64,000 nucleotides of DNA from Plectrocnemia conspersa (lineage: Eukaryota > Arthropoda > Insecta > Trichoptera > Polycentropodidae). This document shows positions 1 through 12,900 of this stretch, piece after piece. The position numbers and the translations under genes were made by a program. The number at the start of each line of letters is the position of its first letter. Position 1 is the first letter of the stretch. The notes under the pieces are model-generated. The model did no database searches, was not told the origin of the DNA, and saw only the letters and a program-made list of their open reading frames with translations. The DNA lies in contig VTFK01000223.1 of the NCBI GenBank assembly GCA_009617715.1, positions 578,330 to 642,329 of the forward strand, in the 5' to 3' direction.

Positions 1-909
1 AAGTACAAATATCCGTTTTAGACGTGAATGATTGTTCTCCAGTGTTTGAACAATCCGATTATAACGTTACATTACTTTTGCCGACATATAAGAACGTAGC
101 TATAGTCACGGTTAAAGCGAGTGATCCTGATACCGTTCAGAACGATACATTGAAATATTCCATCATCGACGGAGACAGTGAGAAGATATTCGCCGTTGAT
201 TCTGTGAAAGGAATCGTTACAATCTTACATCCTGAAAAATTAAAGACATACCATATTCTACACATCAGGGTCACAGACGGAAAATATTCGAGCGTAGCTC
301 GTGTGATTATAAAAGTTGAAAAGTCAGAGAGTTCCGGACTTATATTTCAAAAGTCACATTACGAAGGCACTGTAGTTGAAAATTCAACCAAAAAAGTGAC
401 CGTTACCATTGTAAATGTGTTAGGAAATGTATTGAATGAACATGTTGAATTTACAATATTAAATCCGACTGAACTATTTACTATTGGTCGAACGTCTGGA
501 ATCATACAAACGACGGGAGTTAAATTTGATCGGGAAGTCAAAGATAAGTACTTATTGATTATTGAAGCTAAAAGTTCTAGTAGTTCTTATGACAGAGAAA
601 ACGACAGTCCGAGAGTGGCTCACGTTGTAGTGAATGTGACGATATTGGATATAAACGATTTTTGTCCAATGTTTGTCAATCTGCCTTACTATGCTGTTGT
701 GTCAGTTGATGATCCGAAGGGAACAGTTATAACAAAAGTGCACGCGATTGATATGGATAGTATGGAGAATGGCGAGGTTCGATACGAAATGAAACGAGGA
801 CACGGTGAATTGTTTAAGGTATGCCGAAAAACTGGTGAAATATCTTTGAAGCAAAATCTTGAAGGACACAATAAAGAGTATCAGCTCATAATCGGAGCTT
901 ACGATGGAG
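1..909 (+). CDS. copy A exon 1 (partial): cadherin repeats
   Basis: Open from the first bases ([13 protein letters not shown]) to AYDG before donor GTAAGT, phase 1. It holds about three cadherin repeats: linker DVNDCSP near 21, a degenerate VEKSESS linker near 320, and DINDFCP near 650. It aligns with copy B exon 30439-31702. Confidence 0.92.
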
Positions 910-3900
910 GTAAGTTTCATATTTTAGTTTTCAAAATTGTATTTTTAATTATTGCCTTTTTTAATAAATATACTTTGAAAGTAATTCAGCGTTATTCGGG
1001 GTTAAAATATTTTTAGTTCAATATACTAGATGTCAAATCACAGCAGAATTATAAATTTAAATTCGCGCTTCATTCTCATAATCTCGTGCTTTGCGTTAAT
1101 ATTATCTTCTCACACGTATAAATTGTTTAAAACATCAAGAGGTTCTGTTCTCACGTGGCGAGCGGGCTCAGATCACTCTTTGCGTGACATGCGACCCTTA
1201 AACAATATTGGGCTTCGTGGTTTTTGTAGATTATAGAATATTATTATAAGGTAGTTCAGAAGGCAGTTGTTCAGAAAACGAAGATTTTTAAACAAAAATT
1301 AAAAAAATATAATAATATTTTTTCATTATAGGTCTTTCACCATGCTCCAGCGAAGCAGTCGTAAATGTTAAAGTTGTTGACCGTTCAATGCCAGTTTTTG
1401 ATAAGCAGTTCTACACAATGAGCGTCTTGGAAAATGTCGAATTACAAACGCCATTGGGAGTTCCGATGCAAGCTTCTTCTCCTCTCGGAAGAAAACTTAT
1501 CTATACCATAGTGGAAGGAAACGAGCTCGAAGAGTTTGCTCTAGACTTTAACACTGGTATTTATATAATTCTAAAATATTTTTTCCTACCTTACAATATT
1601 TTTATATGGCCACAATTTTTTTGCCGTTATGCTATGTAATGTGTAAATATTGTGTGCTACACAGTTGTGCTTATTATATGTACTATTTGTACAAACATAT
1701 AAATTATATCTATAATTTTATTAAGTAAGTAAATGCATAAACAGTTAAATGAAATTTAATTAATAAAATTAACGAACGGTATAAGGGTTGATTAATGTAG
1801 TGGAGGTTTCCTTTAAACGGTCTAACACAACTTTATTTAATACATATAAATAATCTCTTCAGTGTGTATAGACTCAATAGTTTAATCAAGTAGGTAATAT
1901 AATAAAGTAAAATAGTCTTCCAAATTAGGTGTTATTTATCTTAGATTATATAATTTGTAGAATAAAATATTTCGATTTTAAAAATGATTACAATAACTGT
2001 TATGGTAATTGTTGAACCTGTACTCATACTAGAGATATTTTATATTAAATTTATATTTAACATTGCATGCATCGTGCTGTTGCTTTTTGATTTTTCTCAA
2101 AATCTATTTATTATACATTGTCAATTTTTTATCAATATTTATATATGTTGTTATTCTATCTATTTTATATTAATGTTTAAAATGTCATGCGATACATTCT
2201 ACACAAGATAAAGCAGAATACAGGGGGACAAAAACAATAGGCATATAAAAATATAAACCTATTTAATTATTATTTATAAAAAAATAAATAAATAGAAAAT
2301 AGACTAAATTTATGTTTATCTCCCTCTTTTCCACAGCACCCGACAGTTACAATGGTCCTTGTGAGTATCTATTTATTGTTGTTGATCTAGTTTCATTCTT
2401 GTGTGATGTGCTCCTAGCATCTTATTACCAATCACTTTTGCCACATTCATGGATATTCACCTCCAGTTTATTTTATTGATATATTTTTAATTAAACGCTT
2501 TCGCTGTTGCTATACAAATAAAGGTTTTCGCTTTTTAAAATCCACATAAAATATGCCAATTAGCGTGCCACTATAAATTTATATAATATCACGCTGCTAT
2601 GTATTCAACGGCTTTGATATATTTTGCTATTTTATATGATATAATTTATTAACAAATTTTTGCATCGAATTAGGAAGGCGAGTCAGCAAAAGCAAGTAAT
2701 TTAGTACAAGGTATTTGGATGTCATTATTGTGTCCATATTACTAAATACTGAATTATTCGACATGTGTACCAATATTTAGAATAAATTAATATATTGACG
2801 GTCATAGTGAATGTAATTGTAACTATTTTGTGTACTTAACATTTTAATGGTAATCAAATAAACTTAAAACACTACAGGAAATGATTTTTGACAGTATTAG
2901 TAAGCTAATAATCTAGAGCAAGTATTCAAACGATTTAAAAAAAAATTCAAAAGGAGTGCAACAAAGGGATACCCTGTCGCCAATGTTTTTCTATATTGCT
3001 TTGAATAGAATAAAGAAAAAAAATCAACTGATTTAGGTATATGATTTAATATAATACAAAGATAAAAAAGCACTAGTTTAGTCATTTTGGAAGAGTTATA
3101 GCTCATTAAGTTTATAAACTACTACAAACAAAACCAAATCTAAATTTGATTAGCAGGTGAGAAGAATTATAAATTGAAAGTGTGTTGTACGGTACTTAGT
3201 AACAACATTTTAAATATAGGCGTCCAATTTTCAATAATGATATTCATATATGTACGTGCAGTGTTGTTGTCACTGTGGTGCTCCATCGTCTTAGTCTCCT
3301 AGTTAATCTGTAGATTAGGTTCAACTCTTGGAGATTCAGGGTGACTCCTTGACTGGACTAGAATGGACGGCTAATGTGAAAGCAGTTGCTTTACTGGGCT
3401 TCTATGTTGTCTGGGCTGCTTCGGTGTAAGCTTTGCTTGAAGACGGTTCAGGTTGAATTTAATTTTTGTAGTGGAAGTTCGGAAGTTCCGAATGGAATTG
3501 AAGTAATACAGCAGTGTTCTGGCTTATATACATTTGGTAAAGCGGATGAATTGAGGAGGAATATTAGTTTTTGTCTAATACTTATTAGGCTTATTGGCAT
3601 ATCGGAACAGGTAAATTTTGTTCGAAATTGTGTAAATCTGGCGACAATGGTTATGCTCTGGAATGTTGCAATTAGGTGAAACTGTGATTGAAACTGTTTG
3701 ACGATATTTTTTTTTTTGTTGTGGTATGATCCAATGATTTTTGGTGCACAATCAATCTAGCACAACCTCGCCACTATTGTTCTCAATGAAAACCGAAAAC
3801 TGCTACAATTCTTAATAACATACATATTATATACATATAACATACATATAACATTTAATAACGTTTATACAATAAATTTCAACGCTACCATTATGGTTGT

Positions 3901-6900
3901 TCCGTATAGTATTTTTTTTACTCTTATCAATGACAAGCAAATATACTAGTAAAATGAGTAGAATAATCCATAGTGCTACTGAATTCCATATAAAATTATT
4001 GGAATATAAACATTAAAAAATATTAGCCTATTGATGCCAAGCATGGAAAATGTCTGTGAATCTTGAGAGGTTCAAAATAAAGTTATTGTGAAGATCCTTG
4101 AAACATATGCGACTTATAAGAGGTAAACACGAATCATTTAAAATGTATGAATATTTCTCTTTATTGAATATAAAAACATACTAGTAAAAAGAGAACCGCT
4201 CGAAAGACTTATTATTATTTTATAAGCTGCTCTGGCAGAAAACAAGTTAGAAAGATTTTCACTGTGACGGTCAATATGAAACAATATAATTAAAATCATT
4301 ATGTATTTTTATAATAATAGTTTATATAACACGTTTCAGAGTTCTTAAAATTATACAATAAACACATGCTTACAATACTAAACTAAATCTTCTATATACT
4401 ATTGGAAAAATATCTAATTAATTGAATTCTTCATTTCATTTGCTTCATCATTTTTAATAAACCAAAGCATGTATACTAATTTCGTGACTAATTTTTGGGA
4501 AACAGTGATTTGATAAGTAATGCACATTGCTTTTAAAACCTTGTTGAATCACTGCTATGAATAATATTTATAAAATTGCATGAATTATATATATTTATTT
4601 ATTTGATGATAGTAGTTTTAGAATTACATTGTTTGAAAATAGGGTAATAATAATGATGACCGTAAATAATTATAAATTTTTTTATTTTATATTAAAATAA
4701 ACCACAAATAGGTAAAGTTTATCATAAACATAATGTAAAGATTATTATTTCATATTATATTAAATTAATACATAGATTAAAATGTAGAATTATTATTATG
4801 AATTCAATTTAATAGGCATGCTGTTTGCTGCTGAAGAATTAGACTATGAACAGCAAAAAACGCACCAACTTGTCGTCCGTGCTACAGACAGTGTTACAGG
4901 AATATATGCAGAAGTATCTGTATCTATTGTGGTAGAAGACGTCAACGACTGTCCACCAGAATTTTCTTTAGACAGTTACAACATATCGGTTTCTGAAGCC
5001 GTTCCTTCCAGTACACTTCTGATGAAACTGGACGCTCACGATAACGATACTGGTATTGTATTATTGCACGTACATATTTATTTTCCAAGTAAAGTACTAA
5101 TAGCTATGTTTAATTATATAGGAATAAACAAAGAAATATCATACAGTATATCACCAACATCAGGGAATGCAAGTTTGTACTTCCACGTCGATTCAGATGA
5201 TGGTAGTATTTATTTGAAACAGTCTTTGGATAGAGAAACGATCGGTGTTCATCACTTCACAGTCGTCGCTACTGATAAAGGAGTGCCGGCTCTTTCGAGT
5301 ACTGCTCACGTTTGGGTCACAGGTAATTATTAAATTAATCTTGAAATTTATCTTCTATAATAAATTATTACAAACATATATTTTAATTACAGTATTAGAT
5401 ATGAACGATAATCCTCCTCAAGTAGAACAGCAGGTTTATAGCTGTATTATATCTGAACATGCCGTTAGAGGACAGTTTGTTACTCGAGTAGCAGCGAGTG
5501 ATCCCGATATTGTCGATCAAGGACATCTTTCATATTCAATCATCAATGGAAACGAACAACAGGCTTTTTACATTAACAACACAAATGGTATGTTACTATA
5601 TATTGCATAATAGATAAACATTTTCTATAAAATATTTACGATTTTCAGGAATAATTAATTTAATGAACATCCAAAAGTTTGGTACTTCGCCTCTTAATGT
5701 ATTAAACGTTTCAATATCAGACGGTGTTTATACAACGTTTAGTCTTGTGAAAGTCGCTCTTAGTCCTGCAAATAATCACGCGCCTCGTTTTACTCACATC
5801 GTTCAAGAGGCAACAGCTATGGAAAATCAACCATCTGGTCTTTTAGTCACCATGGTTAGTATTATAATGCTGCATATTCTTATTAAATTCTAGAGAAACT
5901 ATTTATTAATAATATTTTTTAATTCAGGTACGTGCTACTGATGAAGATTTCGGTGATTACGGCATCGTTTCGTATTCAATACCCTCTAATTTATTGAAGA
6001 AGACATTTGTAATTGATAGTGTCAGTGGAGAATTAAGAACCGTTATTAAATTAGATAGAGAGATGACGAAAGAATATGAAGTGCCTATAATGGCTTCGGA
6101 CGGAGGCGGAAGACCAGCTTTTACAACGGTTAGGGTTAAAGTCGGCGATGAGAATGATAATGCACCACAATTTGTATTGAAAGAATATAAAGCTGCCATA
6201 CATTCTAATTATACAAAAGGAATAACAATACTGAAGGTAATTAATTTCTCGTTGAAAAGTACATATTTATATAAATACAAATTAATACATTTATTTTTAG
6301 GTCAAAGCTGTAGATTCAGATGATGGTTACAATGCAAAAGTACAATACACAATATATGAAAGGAGTACAAAGAACAAAGCTAGTGAGCTATTTAGTATCA
6401 ATTCAAATACTGGTGCTTTGTCTTTAACCCATGGAGCTGAATTACTTGGTTAGTGTTGTATAATTATGCATATATCATAAATTGCTTAATATATGAAATA
6501 TTTATCATACTAATTTATTTATTATAGAATCACAAATATTCCAATTTTGGGTAAGAGCCACTGATATTGGCAAACCAGCTCTACATTCTGAAGTCACCGT
6601 TGAAATTTATATAATGGCTCCAGAAGATAAAGCCCCAATATTTGAGAGAAACCATGAGCATTTCTTCTTGCTAGAAAGCTCTCCACCTGGTACTGTTATC
6701 ACTCGATTAAAGATGGTTTCTGAAGTAGCTACAACGTTTAGAATCGTAGAAGGTCTATTTGATCCCGAACTCTTTCGAGTCAATGGTCAAAGTCAATTAG
6801 TTTTAGCCGGTAAATTGGATAGAGAAACTAAAGACTCGCACGTGATTGGTATATTGGCCGAGACTCAAAGCAGTCCTCCTTTGTCAACTTTAACGGAAGT

Positions 6901-9900
6901 AACATTGACTGTGCAGGATGAAAATGATAATTCACCTGTCTTTCATTCTACTCCATATATTTTAACTTTGGCGGAGAATATTGAGCAAGGAACATCAATA
7001 TTAAAAGGTATTACATATAAACTTTTAAAGTAATATTATTTTTTGATATAAATGTAACGTATTTAATGTTTTTTTTAGTAACGGCTCAAGATATTGATCT
7101 GGGTTCAAATCATGAAGTGAGATATTCATTCGGCCCTGATATGGAAGAAATGGGAAATGTGTTTGCTATAGATCCGTACTTAGGTTGGATTACTTCACTT
7201 GTAGAATTAGATAGAGAACTTCATCCAGAATATAAATTTCAAGTGGTAGCGACAGACAATCCTCATCAAAAACATGAAGAAAAAGTTAATCCAGTTAGGA
7301 ACGCCAAGAGTAATGTTATTGTACGGTTGAAGGACTATAACGACTGCCCTCCAGTATTTACTAAAGATCATTATTTTGCAACGATTAATGAAGATGCTCG
7401 TCCTGGAACTGTAATAATTCAATTGAAGATAACTGATGCCGATGCCGAAGAAACTCCGGTAGAATATTACATTACTAGTGGCGATTTATTATGCCAGTTT
7501 CAAATAAGACCAACTGGAGAAGTTTATATTACAAAAATGTTGGATCGTGAATCAATTTCAAAGTATGAGTTAAATATAATTACCACAGATGGAAGACATT
7601 CTGCAACAACAAGCTTAACGATCGACGTTTTAGATGTCAATGGTATTAAAATATTTACATATTAAATACAAAATATAAACGATAGGTTGGGGCAAAAGTA
7701 TGCACCAGGTTTTCGATTTCATATAGCAAATAGTAAATTTATGTCTTTAATACATGCTCAATAGTAAATTTATGTCTTTAATACATACATGTAATAAATA
7801 TTCATGGAAGTTTATACATACCACCAATTATATCTGAACTGGATTCGATTAACCGCTGCACATTTTTATTCCATTTCCCTAATTTATAACGTATGAACTG
7901 TTATTGCTAAGAAACAAGAAATATAACTCAAGTTAATTTTTTACTGTTCTTTAGTATTAGTAACATATTTTTGTAATTTTCAGATAACCCACCATATTGC
8001 CTTCATCACAGATACAGAAAAACTATTTCCGAGGGAGCAACAATTGGCACGTACATACTCAGCATCCTAGCTTCAGATCGTGACTTGGAACAAAATGCAA
8101 AATTGAGATACTTTTTGTCTGGAGAAAATGCAGAACATTTCACGGTAGACAAGCAGTCAGGAATTGTAAAAACGGCCGTGATTTTGGATAGAGAAAAATA
8201 TTGGAAATACCAACTGATTGCTCACGTTCAAGATAAAGAAAAGACACATTGGGAATGCTCATCTGAAGTCGAAATAATCGTAACAGACATCAATGATAAT
8301 GCACCGCAGTTCCTTTTGGGACAATATACGGTCACTTTAGCGGAAGACGTCGAAGTGGGAACTCTCGTAACTAAAGTACACGCTTACGATAAGGATTTGG
8401 GAATCAATCGAAAAGTGCGTTATTCCCTCGAAGGTAATACACAGGGACAATTTATGATTACTCCCGATAGTGGCATTGTTACAATACTATCACCGCTAGA
8501 TCGAGAAACGAAGAGTTCTTACACAATAGAAGTGCGAGCCACTGATCTCGGAAGTCCAACTCAATGGAGTCAAGCTACTGTTCAATTGACTGTCTCGGAT
8601 ATTAACGACAACCCTCCAGAATTTGCCACTAAGTACTATTATGCAATTGTACCAGAGATCGATTCCGTAGGAACGGAAGTCGTTCGAGTTTTAGCTACAT
8701 CTAAAGATATAGGAATCAATGCTGATATTTCATATTCGATAATAGGCGGTAATGAACATAAAAAGTTTTCAATGGATTCGAAACAAGGTGTTATTAGTAT
8801 ATCTGAACCGTTGGATTATGAGAGCAAAAGGAATACATGTTAACTATCCAGGCAATAGACGGTGGCAATCCACCATTGAGCAATCTTGCTTCTGTAAATA
8901 TATCTATTACAGATAGTAATGACAACGCCCCCATCTTTACATTAACATCTTACAATACCCGAATCAAAGAAGATGCTGAAGTGTTCGATAAGATCTTCCA
9001 AGTAATAGCGAATGATATTGATAGCGGAGTCAACGGTCAAGTAACTTATTCCATTGAAAGAGGCGACCGAAATAATCAATTCTCGATTGATCCGGATACT
9101 GGTTACATTTCCGTAGCCACACAACTCGATCGAGAAACTCAATCAAGCTACGTTTTGGAGGTTCACGCCAGAGATAATGGCATACCTGTTATGTCTAGTT
9201 TTGTGATGGTCAACATTGAAATATCAGACGCTAATGACAATCCACCGATCTTCTCTCAATCGAATTATACAGCTGTGGTTCAAGAAGATAAATCTTTAGG
9301 TTACATGGTTCTCAAGTTTATCGTGCACGATGCAGATATCCATCCAAACGCTGCTCCGTACACTTTCGATTTCCGAGGTGGTAATGAAGCTTCAGCGTTC
9401 CGTTTAGAACAAGATGGGATTCTCAGAACAGCGGCCAAATTCAATCACAAAATTAAAGATAATTATCTACTACAAGTTCGTGTTTTTGATAATGGATCTC
9501 CTCCGTTATTTTCTGATGCATGGGTGGTAGTCAAAATCATAGAAGAATCGCAATATCCGCCAGTTATAACACCAATAGATATAGGTATAAATTCATATAT
9601 GGACGAGTATTCCGGAGGAGAAATTGGAAAAGTATATGCTACAGATCAAGATCCTTATGATAAATTGACTTATTCTATCGTTCCTGTAATTGGCGTTATG
9701 TATCCATCTCCTGATTTATTCCGAATTGATGAGAATGACGGTACTTTGATAGCCTTACCTCGCTTAGATATAGGCGATTATAGAATTAATGTGACCGTTT
9801 CAGATGGTAAATTTTCTGCTTCTATTGTGGTAAAGGTTAACGTGGATTTAATATCTGAAGACATGTTGAGGAATGCTGTCGTTATCCGGTTTAGAGAGAT

Positions 9901-12900
9901 CGGTGCTAAGAATTTCGTTTTAAGCCATCGTAAAGGATTCATTAGAGCTGTGAGGAACACCTTAAATTGTCGATTAAAAGATATTGTTATTGTCAGTGTA
10001 CAACCATCATCTGATGACGTGAATGTGGTTAATCATAAAGAAAGACGAGCGATATGGTCTCATGATAATATTACAATTTCTAAATATCGACGGAAGCGTC
10101 AGATTATTGCACACGATTTAGATGTTTTATTTGCTGTAAAAAAATTCTCGTCACAGAATGTCTTGGGATATTATCCTTCAGAAGTGATTAGAAAATCTTT
10201 GAATTCGAACATACAAGAATTAGAAGAGTCTACTAAATTGGCCGTGGAAGAAATCGTCCGTATGAAATGCAGTTCTCATTATTGCGCTTATGGCCAATGT
10301 CAAGATAGATTTTATCTTGATATAAGTAAAATAATGCCAATAGCTACAGACGTTACAAGTCTTGTATGTCCGATGCACTTCCATAGAATTGAATGTAAAT
10401 GTCAAGATGGCTACGGTGGCGAAAGGTGCGAAACAGTGATCAACGAATGTGCTAGAAATCCATGCCCTGAAAGCAAAAAATGCTTTCCTGATCAAACTCT
10501 TCAAGGATACAGTTGCCAATGTGTCGAAGGACACTCTGATGCTAAATGTGGCATAGATATAACTAGCTGCCAGGGCGAAAATTGCTTCAGACCTAACAAT
10601 CCAGCGTTCTTCGGCGGAAAGAGCTACGCTCAATACAGAATCGGAAGAGAGACCGTCAACGGAAAAAAACTGTTGGAAGATCAATTGATTCTATCGTTGA
10701 AATTCAGAACATTGAATCCGTCAGGAACTTTATTGTATGCAGCCGGAAGGATAGATTATAACATATTGGAAGTCCTCAACGGAGTTGTGCAGTATCGTTT
10801 GGAATTGGGTTCCGGCGAAGGAGTCGTGCGAGTCGCATCAATTCGTGTGTCGGATGGAAAATGGCATGAAATCAGATTAGAACGGGATGGTAGCAGTGCA
10901 CATTTGACGGTAGATGGTAAATATGTGGCTCATGGATCTGCTCCTGGAGAAAACGGAATATTGAATTTGTATTCTGATTATCTATTCCTTGGGGCCGAAG
11001 TACATCAACATCCCACCATATTAGGTATGTAGTAGTTGTTTTGTAAAAATATATATGAAATTAATGAAAATTAATAAAAAATATAAATTTCATAGGAATA
11101 GAAGATGCTTATAGAGGATTCGTCGGTTGTCTCGGAGACGTGCGAGTCTCTCATGAATTGGTACCTCTTCAAAATGGTGGATCAACTGGCATGATTACGC
11201 TCGAAAGATTAAACAACGTGGAAATCAATTGTCCGGCAAAGTTAAATCCTCCTGGTGCATGTGGAGGCTTACCGTGTCAGAATGGTAAATTTATCTACTA
11301 AGATTATTTTATTACTAGCTTTTGTACTTTGTTTCGCATGTGTTTTAATTTGAGGTAAATAATATCCTCAAACATTTTACTATAGATGATGTTTTTTTGT
11401 TTAATTATTTCATCTGCCAGTATGTACATGTAGATATGTCTTCGATGCTCTAATCATGACATATCGTTGTAGTGTGTTTACTTTATTGAACATATGTAAT
11501 GTTAATCTTCAGTATAGTTATACATAGATAGACCCTACTTTTCACAATTGTTACTAAAGCATTAAATACATATTGAATGTGAGAATAGCAATGTCATCTA
11601 TATACCAATAAATAGTTTCATTGGTAATATTACAATTATTTTATCTACGTATTTTTTTATCAGGTGGTACATGCAAAGATCTAATGAACACAATAGAGGA
11701 AGGCGATGGCACTGATTATGAATGCCAATGTTACGAGAGGTTCACGGGTCACAATTGCGAAATAGATACAAATCCTTGTGCTTCTCAACCTTGCTTATAT
11801 GGCGGCGAATGCAAATCCCTTCCAAATGGTAAGTTTTACTATCTTAATGATACCATTAATTTTCAATCGACATAATTTTCGGTTAATTTATAGGTCAATT
11901 TGAATGCAAATGTGCCAGATCTTTAATGGGAAGACGTTGTGAAATTGGACGATATTGTAGTAGTGCTGTTTGTTTACATGGCGGACTTTGCGAAGAAGGT
12001 GATGGTGGTCCAGCTTGTCGGTGTCATGGTTATTATGGACCATTGTGTGAAGTAAGTCATTCGATAGATATTTATTATTTAATTTTGATTTCTTCCTTCA
12101 ATATATTTTTATTTTACAGCTCGATATTGATGAGTGTAAAGGAGATCCTTGCTTGAACGGAGCGACATGCATCAACGAACCTGGAAGTTTTAGATGTGTT
12201 TGCCCTCCGGATAAAACAGGAATGCATTGTGGAAATCCATTACACTCAGACGCAATAACATCCGGAGCCGGATTTCTAGGAAGAGGCGCTGATAATTGGT
12301 TATACATCATAATCGCTGTAGTCATAGGAGTGGTTGTACTCATAAGTGTATGCGTAATAACGATCTTAAAATGTGGTCGCAAGAAAAGAAGACCAATAGA
12401 GAATCCGAAGGACAGTGTACTTAATTCGAATATCCATCAGCATGAGAAAATTAAGGTATTTTTATTATTTTTCTTCGTCATTTTTCCCATCTTTGAATTT
12501 CTGTTAGACTTGGACCTTTGTTAGACTTTTTAAGCGGTTCAAAAATGCGAAAATCACAAAATATATTTGTGATACCTGATTTTACTATTTTTTTAAAATT
12601 TAATTGTTGTTTTTTTAGCGAGGCTCAAAATTATCCAATCTTGAAGTACAACGTGCAGTTGGACTAGCGACGAATTCTGGAGAAAGACCCGTGTCTTATG
12701 CGCCAGTGTCATCAAGTCATAACGATCCATTGCATGCTAGTCACAATATGAATCTTATTAACAACTTGGATACTCTCAGAAGTTACGGGTCAGCCGGAGA
12801 TGATCTAGAAAATATCCCACCAGATTATCTACGCAATCTGAATATAGACCCGATCCAAAACAACGCTTTGTCAGGTACATCTTGCGATCCCGACACTCTT

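Noticed and set aside
3386..3679. 97-codon open frame in a copy A intron
   Set aside because: No cadherin motif, wrong phase for inclusion, no counterpart in copy B.
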